Assembly: GCF_000002235.5 (NCBI RefSeq)
Contig: NW_022145609.1
Span: 9,245,551-9,309,550 of the forward strand
Length of the DNA stretch: 64,000 bases
Source of the DNA: Strongylocentrotus purpuratus
Lineage: Eukaryota; Echinodermata; Echinoidea; Camarodonta; Strongylocentrotidae
Reading direction: 5' to 3'
This document shows, in pieces, positions 46,751-59,003 of this stretch (positions are counted from its first letter, which is position 1; each line of letters opens with the position of its first letter). Under the pieces are notes generated by a model. That model worked only from the letters and a program-made list of their open reading frames with translations. It made no database searches and was not told the DNA's origin. The position numbers and the translations under genes were made by a program.

Positions 46751-47291
46751 TTAAAGGTACTATGTCCCTTTTGCAGCCAACCTCAAATGCTGTAGAACTT
46801 TGCAGGAATTATGAATATGTCATGTATGTCCTATCTGTGAAATTTAAACGTTAGCAGTGTCCTCATATTCAAATTATGCAAGGAAAACCGTATACTTGCT
46901 AGACTTCAATGTCAGACAGTATTGAGTGACTGACTGGCTTTTTTTTCTTATTTGGTAATAACATACATGAAAAGAGTTGTAAAGGGTACATGAGCATTTG
47001 TCTACATCAATAACCCACTTCTTATGATGGCCAAGATTAAACTGATTCAATCTTTGCGCAGCATAAAACGTATGACCATTCGGTACAATTGTCTGAAAAT
47101 CAAGACTATTACTTTTGGGCTCTATAGCCCTAAAGTCGATTTGACAACTAATGGTCGTTATTTTCCCACTTGAAGACATTTTCAAGCCCCACCTTTTTTA
47201 GGGAAGTTCTAAATTAGTATTATCTTTCAAATGCAGTTGGAATTTAACTTTTTCATTTTTTTGGCCTGCAAATGGGACATAGTCCCTTTAA
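46751..47291. mobile_element. TTAA-flanked MITE, 541 bp, nested in the hAT-like element
   Basis: The left TTAAAGGTACTATGTCCCTT and the complement of the right TTAAAGGGACTATGTCCCAT form inverted repeats of about 26 bp. TTAA lies at both ends. Likely a piggyBac-type non-autonomous element. Confidence 0.8.
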
Positions 47292-47299
47292 GGGGCCCA

Positions 47300-49010
47300 G
47301 TGGGGAAATTGAATTCAGACAAGATTAAGAGTATAGTGAACGGTACAGCGAATCGTCTTCCTTCTTTAATAATTTAATGAAGTGTCAAAGCTTCCGCGCT
47401 TTGCGCGGGAGGGTTAGGGTTAGGGTTAGGGGGGAACTGAATTCAGACAAGGATTAAGAGTCGGAACCGGTACAATGAATCGTCTTCTTTCTCTTATAAT
47501 TTAATGAAATGTCAAAGCTTCCGGTCTTCGCGCGGGAGGGGGAACTGAATTTAGACAAAACACGATACAACGAATCGTCTTCTTTCTCTAATAATTTAAT
47601 GAAATGTCAAAGCTTCCGCGCTTAGCGCGGGAGGGGGGAAACTGAATTCAGACAAGAACACGATACAACGAATCGTCTTCTTTCTCTGATTTTTTAATGA
47701 AAGGTGAAAGCTTCCGCGCTTTGCGCGGGATGGGCGAATATGAATTCAGACAAGGATTAAGAGTAATAGTTTAATAAAACGTCAGAGTTTCCGTGCTTCG
47801 CGCGATAAGGGCGAAAATGAATTCAGACTAGGATTAAGAGTCGAGAACGGTACAACGAATCGTCTTCCTTCTTTAATGAAGTGTCAAAGCTTCCGCGCTT
47901 CGCGCGGGAGGGGGGGTGGAAACTGAATTCAGACAAGAACACGATACAACAAATCGTCTTCTTTCTCTGATTATTTAATGAAACGTGAAAGCTTCCGCGC
48001 TTCGCGCGGGATGGGCGAATATGAATTCAGACAAGGATTAAGAGTAATAGTTTAATAAAACGTCAGAGTTTCCGTGCTTCGCGCGATAAGGGCGAAAATG
48101 AATTCAGACTAGGATTAAGAGTCGAGAACGGTACAACGAATCGTCTTCCTTCTTTAATGAAGTGTCAAAGCTTCCGCGCTTCGCGCGGGAGGGGGGTGGA
48201 AACTGAATTCAGACAAGAACACGATACAACAAATCGTCTTCTTTCTCTGATTATTTAATGAAACGTGAAAGCTTCCGCGCTTCGCGCGGGATGGGCGAAT
48301 ATGAAATCAGCCAAGGATTAAGAGTAATATTTTAATAAAACGTCAGAGTTTCCGCGCTTCGCGCGACATGGGCGAAAATGAATTCAGACAAGGATTAAGA
48401 GTCGGAACCGGTACACTGAATCGTCTTCTTTCTCTAATAATTTAATGAAGTGTCAAAGCTTCCGGGCTTCGCGCGGGAGGGGGAAAACTGAATTTAGACA
48501 AAAACACGATACAACGAATCGTCTTCTTTCTCTAATAATTTAATGAAATGTCAATGCTTCCGCGCTTTGCGCGGGAGGGGGGGGGGGGGGACTGAATTCA
48601 GACAAGGATTAAGAGTCGGAACCGGTACAATGAATCGTCTTCTTTCTCTTATAATTTAATGAAATGTCAAAGCTTCCGGGCTTCGGGCGGGAGGGGGGGG
48701 GGGGAACTGAATTCAGACAAGAACACGATACAACGAATCGTCTTCTTTCTCTAATAATTTAATGAAACGTGAAAGCTCCCGCGCTTCGCGCGAGATGGTC
48801 TAAAATGAATTCAGACAATCATTAAGAGTTATTTTGTATTGAAACGTCCAAACTGCCGCGCTTCCCGCTGGAGGAGTTGGGGGGGGGGGGGAACTGGATC
48901 CAAACAAGAATTAAGAGTCGAGGACGGTACAACGGATCGTCTTCTTTCTCTAATAATTTAATGAAATGTCAAAGTTTCCGCGCTTTGCGCGGGAGGGGGG
49001 AGACTGAAAA
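47300..49010. repeat. Satellite array, about 17 units of 77-125 bp with higher-order structure
   Basis: Each unit has TGAATTCAGACAAGGATTAA, usually ACGAATCGTCTTCTTTCTC, then TTTAATGAAA and the short inverted repeat CCGCGCTTCGCGCGG followed by a G run. Units at about 47,737, 47,814 and 47,921 repeat almost exactly at 48,018, 48,095 and 48,202, a 281-bp higher-order period. A short 77-bp unit type alternates with longer ones. Confidence 0.9.
47410..47431. repeat. Three TTAGGG-type hexamers inside the satellite
   Basis: Unit 1 of the array ends with three consecutive GGGTTA hexamers, the animal telomere motif. No other unit has it. Confidence 0.8.
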
Positions 49011-49345
49011 ATAACTTAGTTACTGGCACCGGGTTTATAGGGTTAAATTTATAAACCTTTGGACATTGGCAAATTTGTCGGTAATTGGTTGCTCGTTTTG
49101 TCTGTAATCGGTGGCCTCTATCCCCTCCCCACTCCCCACTGACAAAGATCTAGCGACGCCCCTGATAACGACACAGTTTATACACTCGACCACACTTTGC
49201 GAAACGTTCAGCGGGGCCTGCATGTTAGTGTAGGGTGCTGCGGATTTTTTTTTTTTGTCAGCCCCCCCCCCCCCAAACGTTTTTGCTCATTACGCCACTG
49301 GGTGCATGTACCACTACACCACGTCACCTCCACGATTATTGGGAC

Positions 49346-52300
49346 CTAAGTAGAGGAGGAACCCTTCGACAATAGTGAAGTCCCAACGTGACATTGAGAA
49401 TGATGATAGAAACTAGAAATGTGGCTTTTAACATGTTGTTCCATCTTTGGTATACAGTCATAAGCCAATATCTTTCGGGCAGTGGTAGCACTACTATATG
49501 CCGACTTTGGAATAATGGATTTATCGAAATACATCAATCATAATACTTTGTGTCGCTCTAATCTTTTCAGTCACGCGCCCGATAAGATTTGTCAAGGCCA
49601 GGGAGAAAGTTTACATGAGCTGCTCTAGCTGAGCTGCATCATAACAGTTCAACGACAGTCCCGAAAGTTCGTAGACCTCAAAAACACTAGTTTGGGAAAG
49701 TAAACCCACTCGTACAGCTTTTAGAATTTAATTCGACGCAATCTACCGAATATTGCCTACTTCTTTTAAGTTAGATGCAGATATGTTTGAACCCTTTTGT
49801 CTTAATGCTGTCATAAATTTGCTCAATGACTAGATCTTTTAAAAATGCAAATACATGGACATCAAGGCTCCGTCAGCAAGTATTACAATCTTGTATAATA
49901 AAGTAAATCATGAGATCAGCAAATATAAAAAAATATCTTGGATAGCAGTAAAAAAAAACGATTGTTGAAACATATCATAGGCCCAACGTTCAAAGATCAC
50001 CAAATAATTTGAAAACTAATGACCCTTTTGCAATCTTGAGCTACGAAATGACTAAATCATGAGACTATATGACCACAAGCACAATACGCAACCCTCGCCT
50101 AGCTGGAATTGACAGCTACATGATAACACACATGCGGTCTCTAATGTTATGTGCAGGTTCACCAACGGAGGGAGGAAGTGCCAAAAGCGTAGCAGCCCAA
50201 ACAGCTGACTGCATTGTATGCTAATGATCCGAAAATAAACACACGAGCCAATGTAGTAGGAGGAGGGGACCCCTGTTGCTACCTGCTTACACAATAAACT
50301 CAGTGGTCGTCGTAATCTTCTGGAGCTGGGAGATGGACTGTAAGAATAGTTTGAATAATAAACGGTTGTCTTTAATTAAGGGGTCTATGGTTACGGTACA
50401 GAGAACTGCATTGTTGAAGCATGTTGAAGAGAATACCTGCATCGGTCAGCTGTTGTCATTATCCAGGCATTTTCTCGGGTGGTTCTAAGTCATTATCCCA
50501 GAGATAAGAAGGGTATTTACTTGTGAATCCTCTTCTTGTTGTATGTTTCCTGATCAGACTTGCTCTTACCATGGACCTACTACAGTCATGCTCTTACCAT
50601 GCATCATACTCTACTCCTGCGTTAATAGTGAATAAAGATTATACAATAGACCAGGGAAATGAATAGGCCAATATTTTATTATCCTACATTTTTTGCATGA
50701 TACATTTTTTGATCCCCTTGAAAATAGTTGGTTTTTAAATTTATTATAATCCATTGCCTACAGAAGCTAGGCCATATGGTTTTGGGATAAAGTCAAAATA
50801 TAATTTGACCATAAGGGTAACCGTCCCTCATTTACTGTCGAACATTATAGCGATGACCACAGTTTCTTTATAGGGCGGCTCCAATCGATGTCCGTCAATA
50901 AATAGTATCCAGATGATTATTACAAAAATATGACCTGCATGCGTTCTGTTAATTAATACCAAAGACCCAATAACACGATGGCTGGAAGTGAGTTGTACAC
51001 GCCCCCCCCACCCCCCCCCCCCCAAAAAAAAAAGCTCTTACTGAAAAAGGGCCCCTATCCCACTCCCAGTGATGGATTCAAGACTCTCTGACCGCGAAGG
51101 CGAGAGCCTAACAAAAATCGTATAGCTTGCTGCATCTCACAATAGTAGGTCCATGATCTCACCATGGACCTACATGATCTCAACCCCATCTCCCCAAAAT
51201 ATAAATAAAATAAATAGATATAATAAAAAATATATGAATACATAGATGATTGAGAAACAAACGTACAAAATGTTATCATCTACTTTTTTGTCATGACGAG
51301 CAAAAATAGAAAAAGATCATTGTCAGAGATAGAAAAAAAGAGAGAGATAGAGAGAGCCAAATGGATTTGGTGGTAGTGGCACATGACTGCTCCTTGTGCT
51401 CCTGTGTTATTCCCACCAGTTCCTAATATGACCTTAATATGGACCTCAATTATTTTCGTATCCGAGTAACTTATATTTTGAGGGGAAATATTTACAGACA
51501 TACATTGTGTTTTTGTCTGTCTTAAAAAGGGCTATTATTATTTTTCTTTCTATTGTACTCAAATCGTCAGAACAATACGTATAGCGATCTGAACTTTTGA
51601 CTCTTTCGTAGGAAGATACTACTCAACATTCTAAATGTTTGTCTGATGCACATATATCCGACTATCTTGGGATTAACACACTTCCTAGGCTCCAGGAAAA
51701 GTAAATGCGGATTATAAATTATATTTGTATACAGCAGGGACAATTACATCCCCCCCCCCCCTCCGACCCCCCAAAAAGCAGAGGGTATTGTATCCCTGTT
51801 CGACATTTATTTGAAGGTTTATAAGAAAGAAAAACATCATAAATGCAAATCTATTAATGGATCCAAGTCAATTCATTTAACATGATCATAAATCTGTTAT
51901 ATTTTTTCTTCAAACCGTAATGTACACCCTCACCCCTCCCCCCCCCCCCCCTCTCTCTCTCTCTCTCTCTATGTTTCAGTATTATTTGTATATATACAAA
52001 ATGTATTTTGGGGGCGATGCCTTCCTTTCAAGTTGAGCCTACTATATATTAGGATGACGATCCATTGCACCTGGATGGTGGTACATGCTAATAAAGGACA
52101 ATACCATTATCAATCGATACATTATTTGCGACTTTTTGCGACGCCCCCACCTCCGCCCCTCTCCACCCCGGCATCGACACCCTGCATCATGAGTACACTC
52201 CGGGTTAAGGATGAATTTCCTGCTCTGCGGTTGAATGTCCCATTGTCAATGGTGTTTATGAATATAATCAAACAATAAACGGAAGTCTCCCTTAATGATA

Positions 52301-53136
52301 CCAGGCAGTGACAATTAGCCAGAAGATAATCGAGCTTATAATAATTAATCACCAGTTAATCTAGTTTATCCTGATTAATACGATCCATGTAACCGTGAAT
52401 TTGGGATAGGAACCGAAAGGATATATGATCACACCCTTTCCGTCTATTCAACTGTTTGTTATGGTTACCAGGATAGTCCATGGGTATATCAATATGTTAT
52501 AAAAAACGAACTACTTTGACCCACTCCCCGTCCCACTCCCCGCCCCCTAAACAAAGAAAGAAAGAAAAAACGAAAACAAAAGGCCGTAGCCAATCCTGCA
52601 CCAATGAAGAACAGGTAGTGGTGGTTATAACGGGGAGGGGGGGGGGGGCGAGCTCGGGGGCTGCCGGCTCAAGACCCAGAGAGTAGAAAATTCACAAGAA
52701 ACAATAATCCCTACCCCTGAATAAATCATTCTTCTAACACTGCGCCGCGTAGTGAATCCAGAATTCTTCCAAACGTAGGGCAGCACAAAGGAAGGGTTTA
52801 ATTATCTATTTAAATATGTCCGACAAGCAAAGACCCCCCCCCCCCTCATAAAAATAGTCATGATATATTTTAATTAAGTGCCATGATTTTGAGGGGCATT
52901 TTAACAGATGATTGGGGCACATTTTCTGTTGTACACATACGGAGGGGCTGCATCATAGGAGGATACCTACTCAATACAGTCTACGTCTACATAATGATTT
53001 GCGATTTTTATCAGTTTTGTAATTCAACAGTAATTTACATGCGATTTTTGTTTCAATTTTTAGCTTACACAAAATAAAAGCTCTCCTTTTAATTTAGAAG
53101 ATTCACTGGGGTTTAAAGAATATACCATCGAGCTAT
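49346..53136. other. Intergenic stretch without a recognised gene
   Basis: AT-rich sequence with poly(C) runs at about 51,002, 51,750, 51,940 and 52,834 and a (CT)n tract at 51,951-51,970. Open frames are short and unlike known proteins. Its distal part could be an intron of the gene ending at 58,985. Confidence 0.4.
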
Positions 53137-53365
53137 GTGGAGGTGCCGTAGTATAGTGGTTCGTTCGCACAATCCAAGGGTTGAGGGTTCAAATCCCAAC
53201 CCGACACTAATGTCTTTTGGCAAGACATTCATCCGCATTTGCCAGTCCAACCAATTGTAAATGGGAAACTGGCAAATGCTAAGGTAATCATAATTGCAGA
53301 GTCCGCAAGAAGAGCAGAATTAAAACCGATGTGGCTACCCTGAGTAAACTAAGACCCGGTTATTA
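53137..53365 (+). mobile_element. tRNA-derived SINE, plus strand
   Basis: GTGGAGGTGCCGTAGTATAG and TGGTTCGTTCG form the A-box side and GAGGGTTCAAATCCCAAC the B box. The body with ACACTAATGTCTTTTGGCAA and ATTCATCCGCATTTGCCAG matches the minus-strand copies elsewhere. Confidence 0.8.
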
Positions 53366-54279
53366 TTTATTGATTATGCAACGACATTATGTAGTTAGTC
53401 ATCGAAAATCTAATAAGCAATAAACAATTTTATATGGGGGTAATTAATCAATAATCACGATGATATTACACCAATCGCAATATCAACAATGGTGCATTGT
53501 CCTTTTATTTTCAACTCCACTCTGAAGATGAAGACAAATATTTGAAGTGTCGAGCTGAAATTGGACCTTTTGATTCTTCTTCAACTCATCAACCCTACTT
53601 AACTTCTCATTCTAGACATAATATATTATGAAGCCTTATAGATAGGCTATGGTTAATCTTTAAGTCTATGTCAACATTGCAAATATTATGATGTATATTG
53701 ATAAGGAGGAGTCACGGAGGTTTAAAAATGACGGTTCAATAAAAATAGAGTCAAGCACAATGCACAACTGGAGACTGCACTCTTGCCAGACGAAGATGAA
53801 AAATAGTTAAGTCCTAGATTTATTTTTAACATTCTTATCAGTGTATCATATGACTTTAAGATGTTTTTATTTGTTTCATTGTTAGTTTTTCTTGTGTATG
53901 TAGAGAAAAGTGTTATAATTAGCATGTTATTTGTCTACATAATAATTATCACTGTGTATGTCAAATAACTGTAATTGTCTGCTGAGTGTCAGAAGGACTT
54001 TTACCAACTTAACGCCCCTCTGCCCCTGAGAACACGAATTCACGGAGTCCCTTGGGACAGAAAGACATTGTATTCTAAAGAGAAAATTAAAGTCTGGTTA
54101 AACCTCAATCAGATTTTGATAAAAAGCTCTTGAACTCCATACTAACAACTCGGTCTAAACAGGCAACTATATTCATGGTAACAAGATAGAGTTCCCCGAT
54201 TTAATTATCCTTTAGATCAAATTAGTTTTTAAAAATCCAAACAATTAATCCTTTGGATATTGCACTCTGGTTAAAAAGA

Positions 54280-54474
54280 TTAAAGGCCCACTGCACTACT
54301 TGTAGCTACTTGCGCCCTCTATATAACAAACAATGATCAATCGGTGACCATTGGTTCCCCATGATCCTCTTTTTCTTATGTTAACTGAGAGCTGAGTTGA
54401 TGAGATAACCACCTGTCCAGTGACCTTGCAGGGCTGTCTAATCCCTCCTGTAAACTACGGCAGATAAGCTTTAA
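54280..54474 (-). mobile_element. TTAA MITE family A, copy 6, reverse orientation
   Basis: TTAA lies at both ends. The start reads TTAAAGGCCCACTGCACTAC and the interior is the reverse complement of the SMC2 intron copies. It still has the uninterrupted CTGTCCAGTGACC site into which the hAT element inserted in copy 2. Confidence 0.8.
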
Positions 54475-55863
54475 ACCGAAAGTTCATTTCAGGTGCAATT
54501 TTAATGAACGTATTATGTCAATGATGAGGAAATGAGAGGGTACATGAGTTCCAAAAAGTGAAATGTCCAGGAAACATTATTCATATGAGTACGATTAATC
54601 AGGATCGTCGCGAAAATTGGGGAGATTTTGTGGGTGTTGTGACATTCCCAAGGCAATTCAAATTACTCTGAAGCAATTTTTCTAATTTATCAAGACTGGG
54701 TGGCAAATTCCATAATTATAATTGTTTAGACTTTTCACTTGCTTGCGGAGGGGTGATTGAGAGGGGCAAAGACAATTTTCGCCCCAAATCGTAAAAGATA
54801 AACAAACAGACAAATGAATAGATAGATAAATAAATCAATAACTAGATGAATAACTGAATAGATGAATAATTTCAATGTAAACCCCTAAGAAACGTAGTAA
54901 TAATCGCTATACAAATATGATTATTATTATCATTAGTAATATTACATTTTACCAAATGTTTTTGAGTATAGTATGTTCAGCTTGTTTGTTTGTTTTAGTG
55001 ACATAAAATTGGGGTACACATGATATTTTGTCAACTTTAATATCTTGTTTATATGACAAGTCATGGAATAGTGAATGTATCGATCTTTTGTGAAAACGAT
55101 TACGTTGATAAATAGAACCCGGTGGAAGGGTAAATTGAAGGGGGAAAAGAAATATAAATGAATAAATGAATAATTAAAATGTAAAATAACACGAAACCAT
55201 GTCTAGTATTATTGATGTATTTTCTTCGGCGTATCAATAAAAGCTTGTAATTCATATCTGTTTACCTCTTCCCAACGGTTATACTTGAGTCATGTTGACT
55301 TTATTTCCTACCCAGGCTAAGGCCGAAAGATTTTATTACTAGAGACTTCAAACGACCTTAGTTTTCATGAGAAATTAACCTACATTTATTCTCTACTCAA
55401 CAAATCTGACATGCAAATGAAATACAGGTCGAATCGGAGGAGGAACGGAAGGGCGGGTTGGGAGTGTTCAAGTCCTAAAAACCTCCACATCGTTTAGAGA
55501 TAGAGACACCACCCCTTCCCCCTTCCCCCCTCCCCTCCATCTCTAAATTAAGGAAAGTGGTATGTTGCTGAAAAAACATGAACGTAATGGGCAGGTTTGT
55601 CAGCATTTTAGAAAAAATTCTTCCGGGGGGGGGGGGGGGGTAGACCCAATGGGTTATGAAAACTAGCTCCAAGATTTTATTGCCCTTCACGTGTGTGCTG
55701 CCTATACCCCCCGACGCACAGTGCGAATATTTTGTATCGTCATTAAACTTTTGGTGCACCTGCGTGATTCTTCTGTATTTTTTTTTTAATCGGAGAATCG
55801 AATTTCTTTCTACGAACTCCTATTTTTCAATTTCTCATGTACGATTGTTAACCCTCATCTTCT

Positions 55864-55990
<127 letters not shown>

Positions 55991-56593
55991 TTTCTTCCCT
56001 TCTCTCACTCTTTCTCTACATTTCATTTCCAATGTCTGGGGCAGGGTTAGGTCAGGGTAGGGTCAATTTCTCAACCACATGCATGCGTGATTTACATCGT
56101 TTGTCATACTACATTTTTTTCATACAATGCCTCACACACTTTTCTTTCACAGTTATTGGGAGAAAGAGAGAAGACATTTAAAAAAGGTTTTAAATGATCA
56201 TGCAATCCTACAGATTCTATAGACTTTTGGTATTTTGAAATAAGTAATATATATCTGACAATAAGCCAATTGTGGTTTCATGATCTGTGCAAAACAGGAA
56301 AGTTGGTTTTGCTTTCTTCCAGGGCTATTCTTTGCTCATTAATTGTTCCAGCTTTGTAAATGCATCATTGTGAAAACAAAGATGTTTGTTTATGTTTCTG
56401 CGCTTTGTTAAGGGGGCTTGTTAATGCATTAAGAAAGGCATTGAACACCCCCCCCCCCCCCCCCAGAAAGTGAAAACCTCATTGTTAATTTGTTTAAATG
56501 AATTAAATCAAAAGTGTATCTTGACAATGATACACCATATGACTGCATTGGTCTGACTCTCCTTCTCCCACGTGAGTGACATGAATGTAATCA

Positions 56594-56601
<8 letters not shown>

Positions 56602-56626
<25 letters not shown>

Positions 56627-56627
56627 T
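56602..56627. repeat. (CT)n microsatellite
   Basis: About 13 CT units after a poly(C) run. Confidence 0.85.
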
Positions 56628-57903
56628 GCATTCACGCGGGAATCCTGAACGGTTCTTCCAAAATGAGGACGGCTCCCTCCCCCACCCCTCATTTTTGTTC
56701 AGTTATCTTTTTTTTTGGTGGGGGGGGGGGGGGGGGGGTCGAGCATCCGTATCAAACATTGGATCTGTTTAACTTATCCTCAATTGACATCGCATGTTAT
56801 GAGCGTATCTGTTTTCAAAGAAGGACGATATTCAAATCACTTGCTGCAAATGAAGTAAATATTTCGGGATGTGCTGGCTAATTACTTTCATGAATCCATG
56901 TTAATTAGTCTCACATGATATCCAAGCTAGTCTCCCCATGCAGATCAGAATGGTGCCTTTAATCTCCATGTCTCGTATATGACACATGCATGGCAATGAC
57001 TTTCACTTCATTTTCACTCGCTCGAGCTCTGCCAAGGGTCAACCAACTTTACGAATTTCTTGCTCAACAACAAACTCGGCAGCGGGTGAACAAACTTTTG
57101 GTCAGAATTAACTGCATCGCTACCCCAAACCCTCATCCTATTTATTTCCAAACCAGCATTGTATGGAAATGTACTTTGAATATGAGATGTTATGACTTTA
57201 CATCGAGGTGTGTACATTGTAAACGAAATTAAACTTTATCGTCTTTGAGAACTGTGCAGGTCCTTTTTTCGCCGAGGGTGATTACCCACTTAAATCATAA
57301 TTAATAAAAACCAGGTCTGTCCATCCGGCCGATTGTTTACAAATATGTTGTCACAATCAGTGATCATCTGACGCATCCATAGTTGTCGGTACACACTACA
57401 AAAGTGCGTCTGTTGTAATGTGCACCTTCTCTACTCATCTTTTGATAATTTTATATAACATAATATTTTGTGTGTGTGAAATTGTACGTTTTATTGATTT
57501 TCATGATTCACAAACAAAGAAATCACAAGCAATTATTTGAAAATTTGATTTAAAAAAAGAAGAAGAGAAAACAAATGAAAAAATATCGTACAACGTGTAG
57601 GATAAAGGTATATAAATATATTAAGTACAACATCTATACAACCATGCAAGACACCTAATTTATATCAAATTGAATTGTATACCAATCGCTTTGATATATT
57701 TCGTGAAGGGCAGGGGGTAGCGGTGTTCGTATCTTGGCCCTAAATTAATCAAATTTCCAGTCTTAAAATAGTGAGCGGATGAACAAAAACGTTTCTTATG
57801 GTAACAGCCACTTTCTTTTTATCGTTTTATGCAGCTTTATTTATTTGAAGTAGGCTGTATTACATGATAGGTTTTGAAAATCAACATTAGTAACTAGTTG
57901 CAG

Positions 57904-58085
57904 TTGTCAGAGTAGCCTCTTGTCGATGCCCTCGCGCTGTTGGAGTCTCTAAATTCTGACGAGCGAAGCGAGTCAGAGAAACCGAGGCGCTTGCGCAAGC
58001 GCCTCGGTTTCTCTGACTCGCTTCGCTCGTCAGAATTTAGAGACTCCAACAGCGCGAGGGCATCGACAAGAGGCTATTGTCAGAG
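57904..58085. mobile_element. Perfect 164-bp palindrome with 9-bp flanking duplication
   Basis: 57,913-57,994 and 57,995-58,076 are exact reverse complements over 82 bp each, with no spacer; the centre is TTGC/GCAA. TTGTCAGAG lies directly outside both ends (57,904-57,912 and 58,077-58,085). A 9-bp duplication fits a Mutator-like foldback element. The arms are GC-rich compared with the surroundings. The 60-codon frame through it is a by-product of the symmetry. Confidence 0.9.
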
Positions 58086-58154
58086 GCGACGGTTGCTTGA
58101 ATATTGGACAAAGACAGATTGATTAAATTCTCTTCTATCACTAAGTTAATCATT

Positions 58155-58390
58155 CTGTCAACCGATCTATCAATCAATCAATCAATCTATATCTATCTAT
58201 CTATATATCTATCTTTCAAACAATCAATCTATCAATCAATCAATCAATCAGTCGATGAATCAATCAACCAACCGATCAATCGATTAACCAAACAACAAGT
58301 TCGTAAATAAATAAATCACCATCGCTCAATCTATCTATCTCTCTATCTACCAATCGTTTGATCACTCAATCAAACGTATTATCATCATCC
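58155..58390. repeat. Tetranucleotide repeats (ATCA)n/(ATCT)n
   Basis: Mixed CAAT and CTAT tetramers over about 230 bp, interrupted near 58,290-58,330. Confidence 0.85.
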
Positions 58391-58415
58391 AGATACTCAC
58401 TGTACCCTATCATGT

Positions 58416-58725
58416 CAGTGGCGGATCCAGGGGGGCACAGGGGGTACCTGCCCCCTGCCCCCCCCAAAAAAAAATTATGTTAAAATCAGCCCCAAATTCA
58501 CTCCCCCCCCCCCCCCCCCCCCCCATGAGCGAATTTGCGACCGGCGCGATTTTCAAATATTTGGGAGCATTTTTTTGTTTTAATGTGCTTTTGACCACCC
58601 CCCCCCCCCCCCCCCCCCGCTTATTCAGCGGCTGGCTGAGTCGTTGCGATTTTTTTTGGGACCAATATATATGTCCTCTTACCCCCCATGTGCCCCCCGT
58701 GAAGAAATTCTTGGATCCGCCCCTG
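58416..58725. mobile_element. hAT-type MITE, 310 bp, same family as at 45.5-46.2 kb
   Basis: Starts CAGTGGCGGATCCAGG and ends TTGGATCCGCCCCTG, with a CCATGAGCGAATTTGCGACC unit and a GGCTGGCTGAGTCGTTGCG unit separated by poly(C). The immediate flanks share only CATGT, so an intact 8-bp duplication is not visible. Confidence 0.75.
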
Positions 58726-58829
58726 CATGTGTATGACTTTGTAATGAAGCAAAACTATTCATATAACAAGTGATAAGCATTGCAAAACCTTGCCAGTTCT
58801 GGACTAAACATGTTTTGTCATTTCACCAG

Positions 58830-58985
58830 GTGTGGAAAAACCGACATAACAGGAAAGCATCATCTGGATGTGTAGGTCATGGTCTAAGAATAAGACTGGC
58901 CTGGTCCAATAACCCTGGGACCTACTTTCAGAACGTGAAAGTAAAGACAGATATGTCAGTTTGGAAAAAGGGAAAGTTGAAATAG
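58830..58985 (+). CDS. Possible 3'-terminal coding exon of an unidentified gene
   Basis: An acceptor TTTCACCAG precedes a 52-codon frame: VWKNRHNRKASSGCVGHGLR, then IRLAWSNNPGTYFQNVKVKT and DMSVWKKGKLK before TAG. The residue mix is unlike random AT-rich sequence here, and AATAAA follows 12 bp after the stop (58,998). The frame is open upstream to 58,770, but that part reads through the likely acceptor. I do not recognise the protein and found no upstream exons. It may instead be a chance frame. Confidence 0.35.
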   Translation: MWKNRHNRKASSGCVGHGLRIRLAWSNNPGTYFQNVKVKTDMSVWKKGKLK

Positions 58986-58997
58986 ATACACTGTTGA

Positions 58998-59003
58998 AAT
59001 AAA
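58998..59003 (+). terminator. Polyadenylation signal AATAAA
   Basis: Lies just after the stop of the possible terminal exon, with T/G-rich sequence following. Confidence 0.4.

Larger units (their letters stand above)
46455..49300. mobile_element. Non-autonomous hAT-like element, 2.8 kb, carrying a satellite array
   Basis: The left end CACTGGCGTACTGG and the right end TTACGCCACTG form short inverted repeats with one mismatch in 10. An exact 8-bp direct repeat, GGTGCATG, lies at 46,447-46,454 and 49,301-49,308. It encodes no recognisable transposase. Inside are a TTAA-flanked MITE and a 1.7-kb tandem array. Both termini have poly(C) runs just inside. Confidence 0.75.
46268..49345 (-). mobile_element. 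tRNA-derived SINE (minus strand) split by a hAT-like insertion
   Basis: The body (46,268-46,454) includes TACCCATTTACACCAAGGCG and GGGCTGGGATTCCAATTGAG. The head resumes at 49,309 with TACCACTACACCACGTCACC. Joined across the insertion it matches the SINEs at 9.1 and 59.5 kb. Confidence 0.7.

Noticed and set aside
57940-58122. A 60-codon frame rich in Arg, Ser and Glu
   Set aside because: It is produced by the perfect palindrome; the two arms read as complementary codons. No start context or homology.
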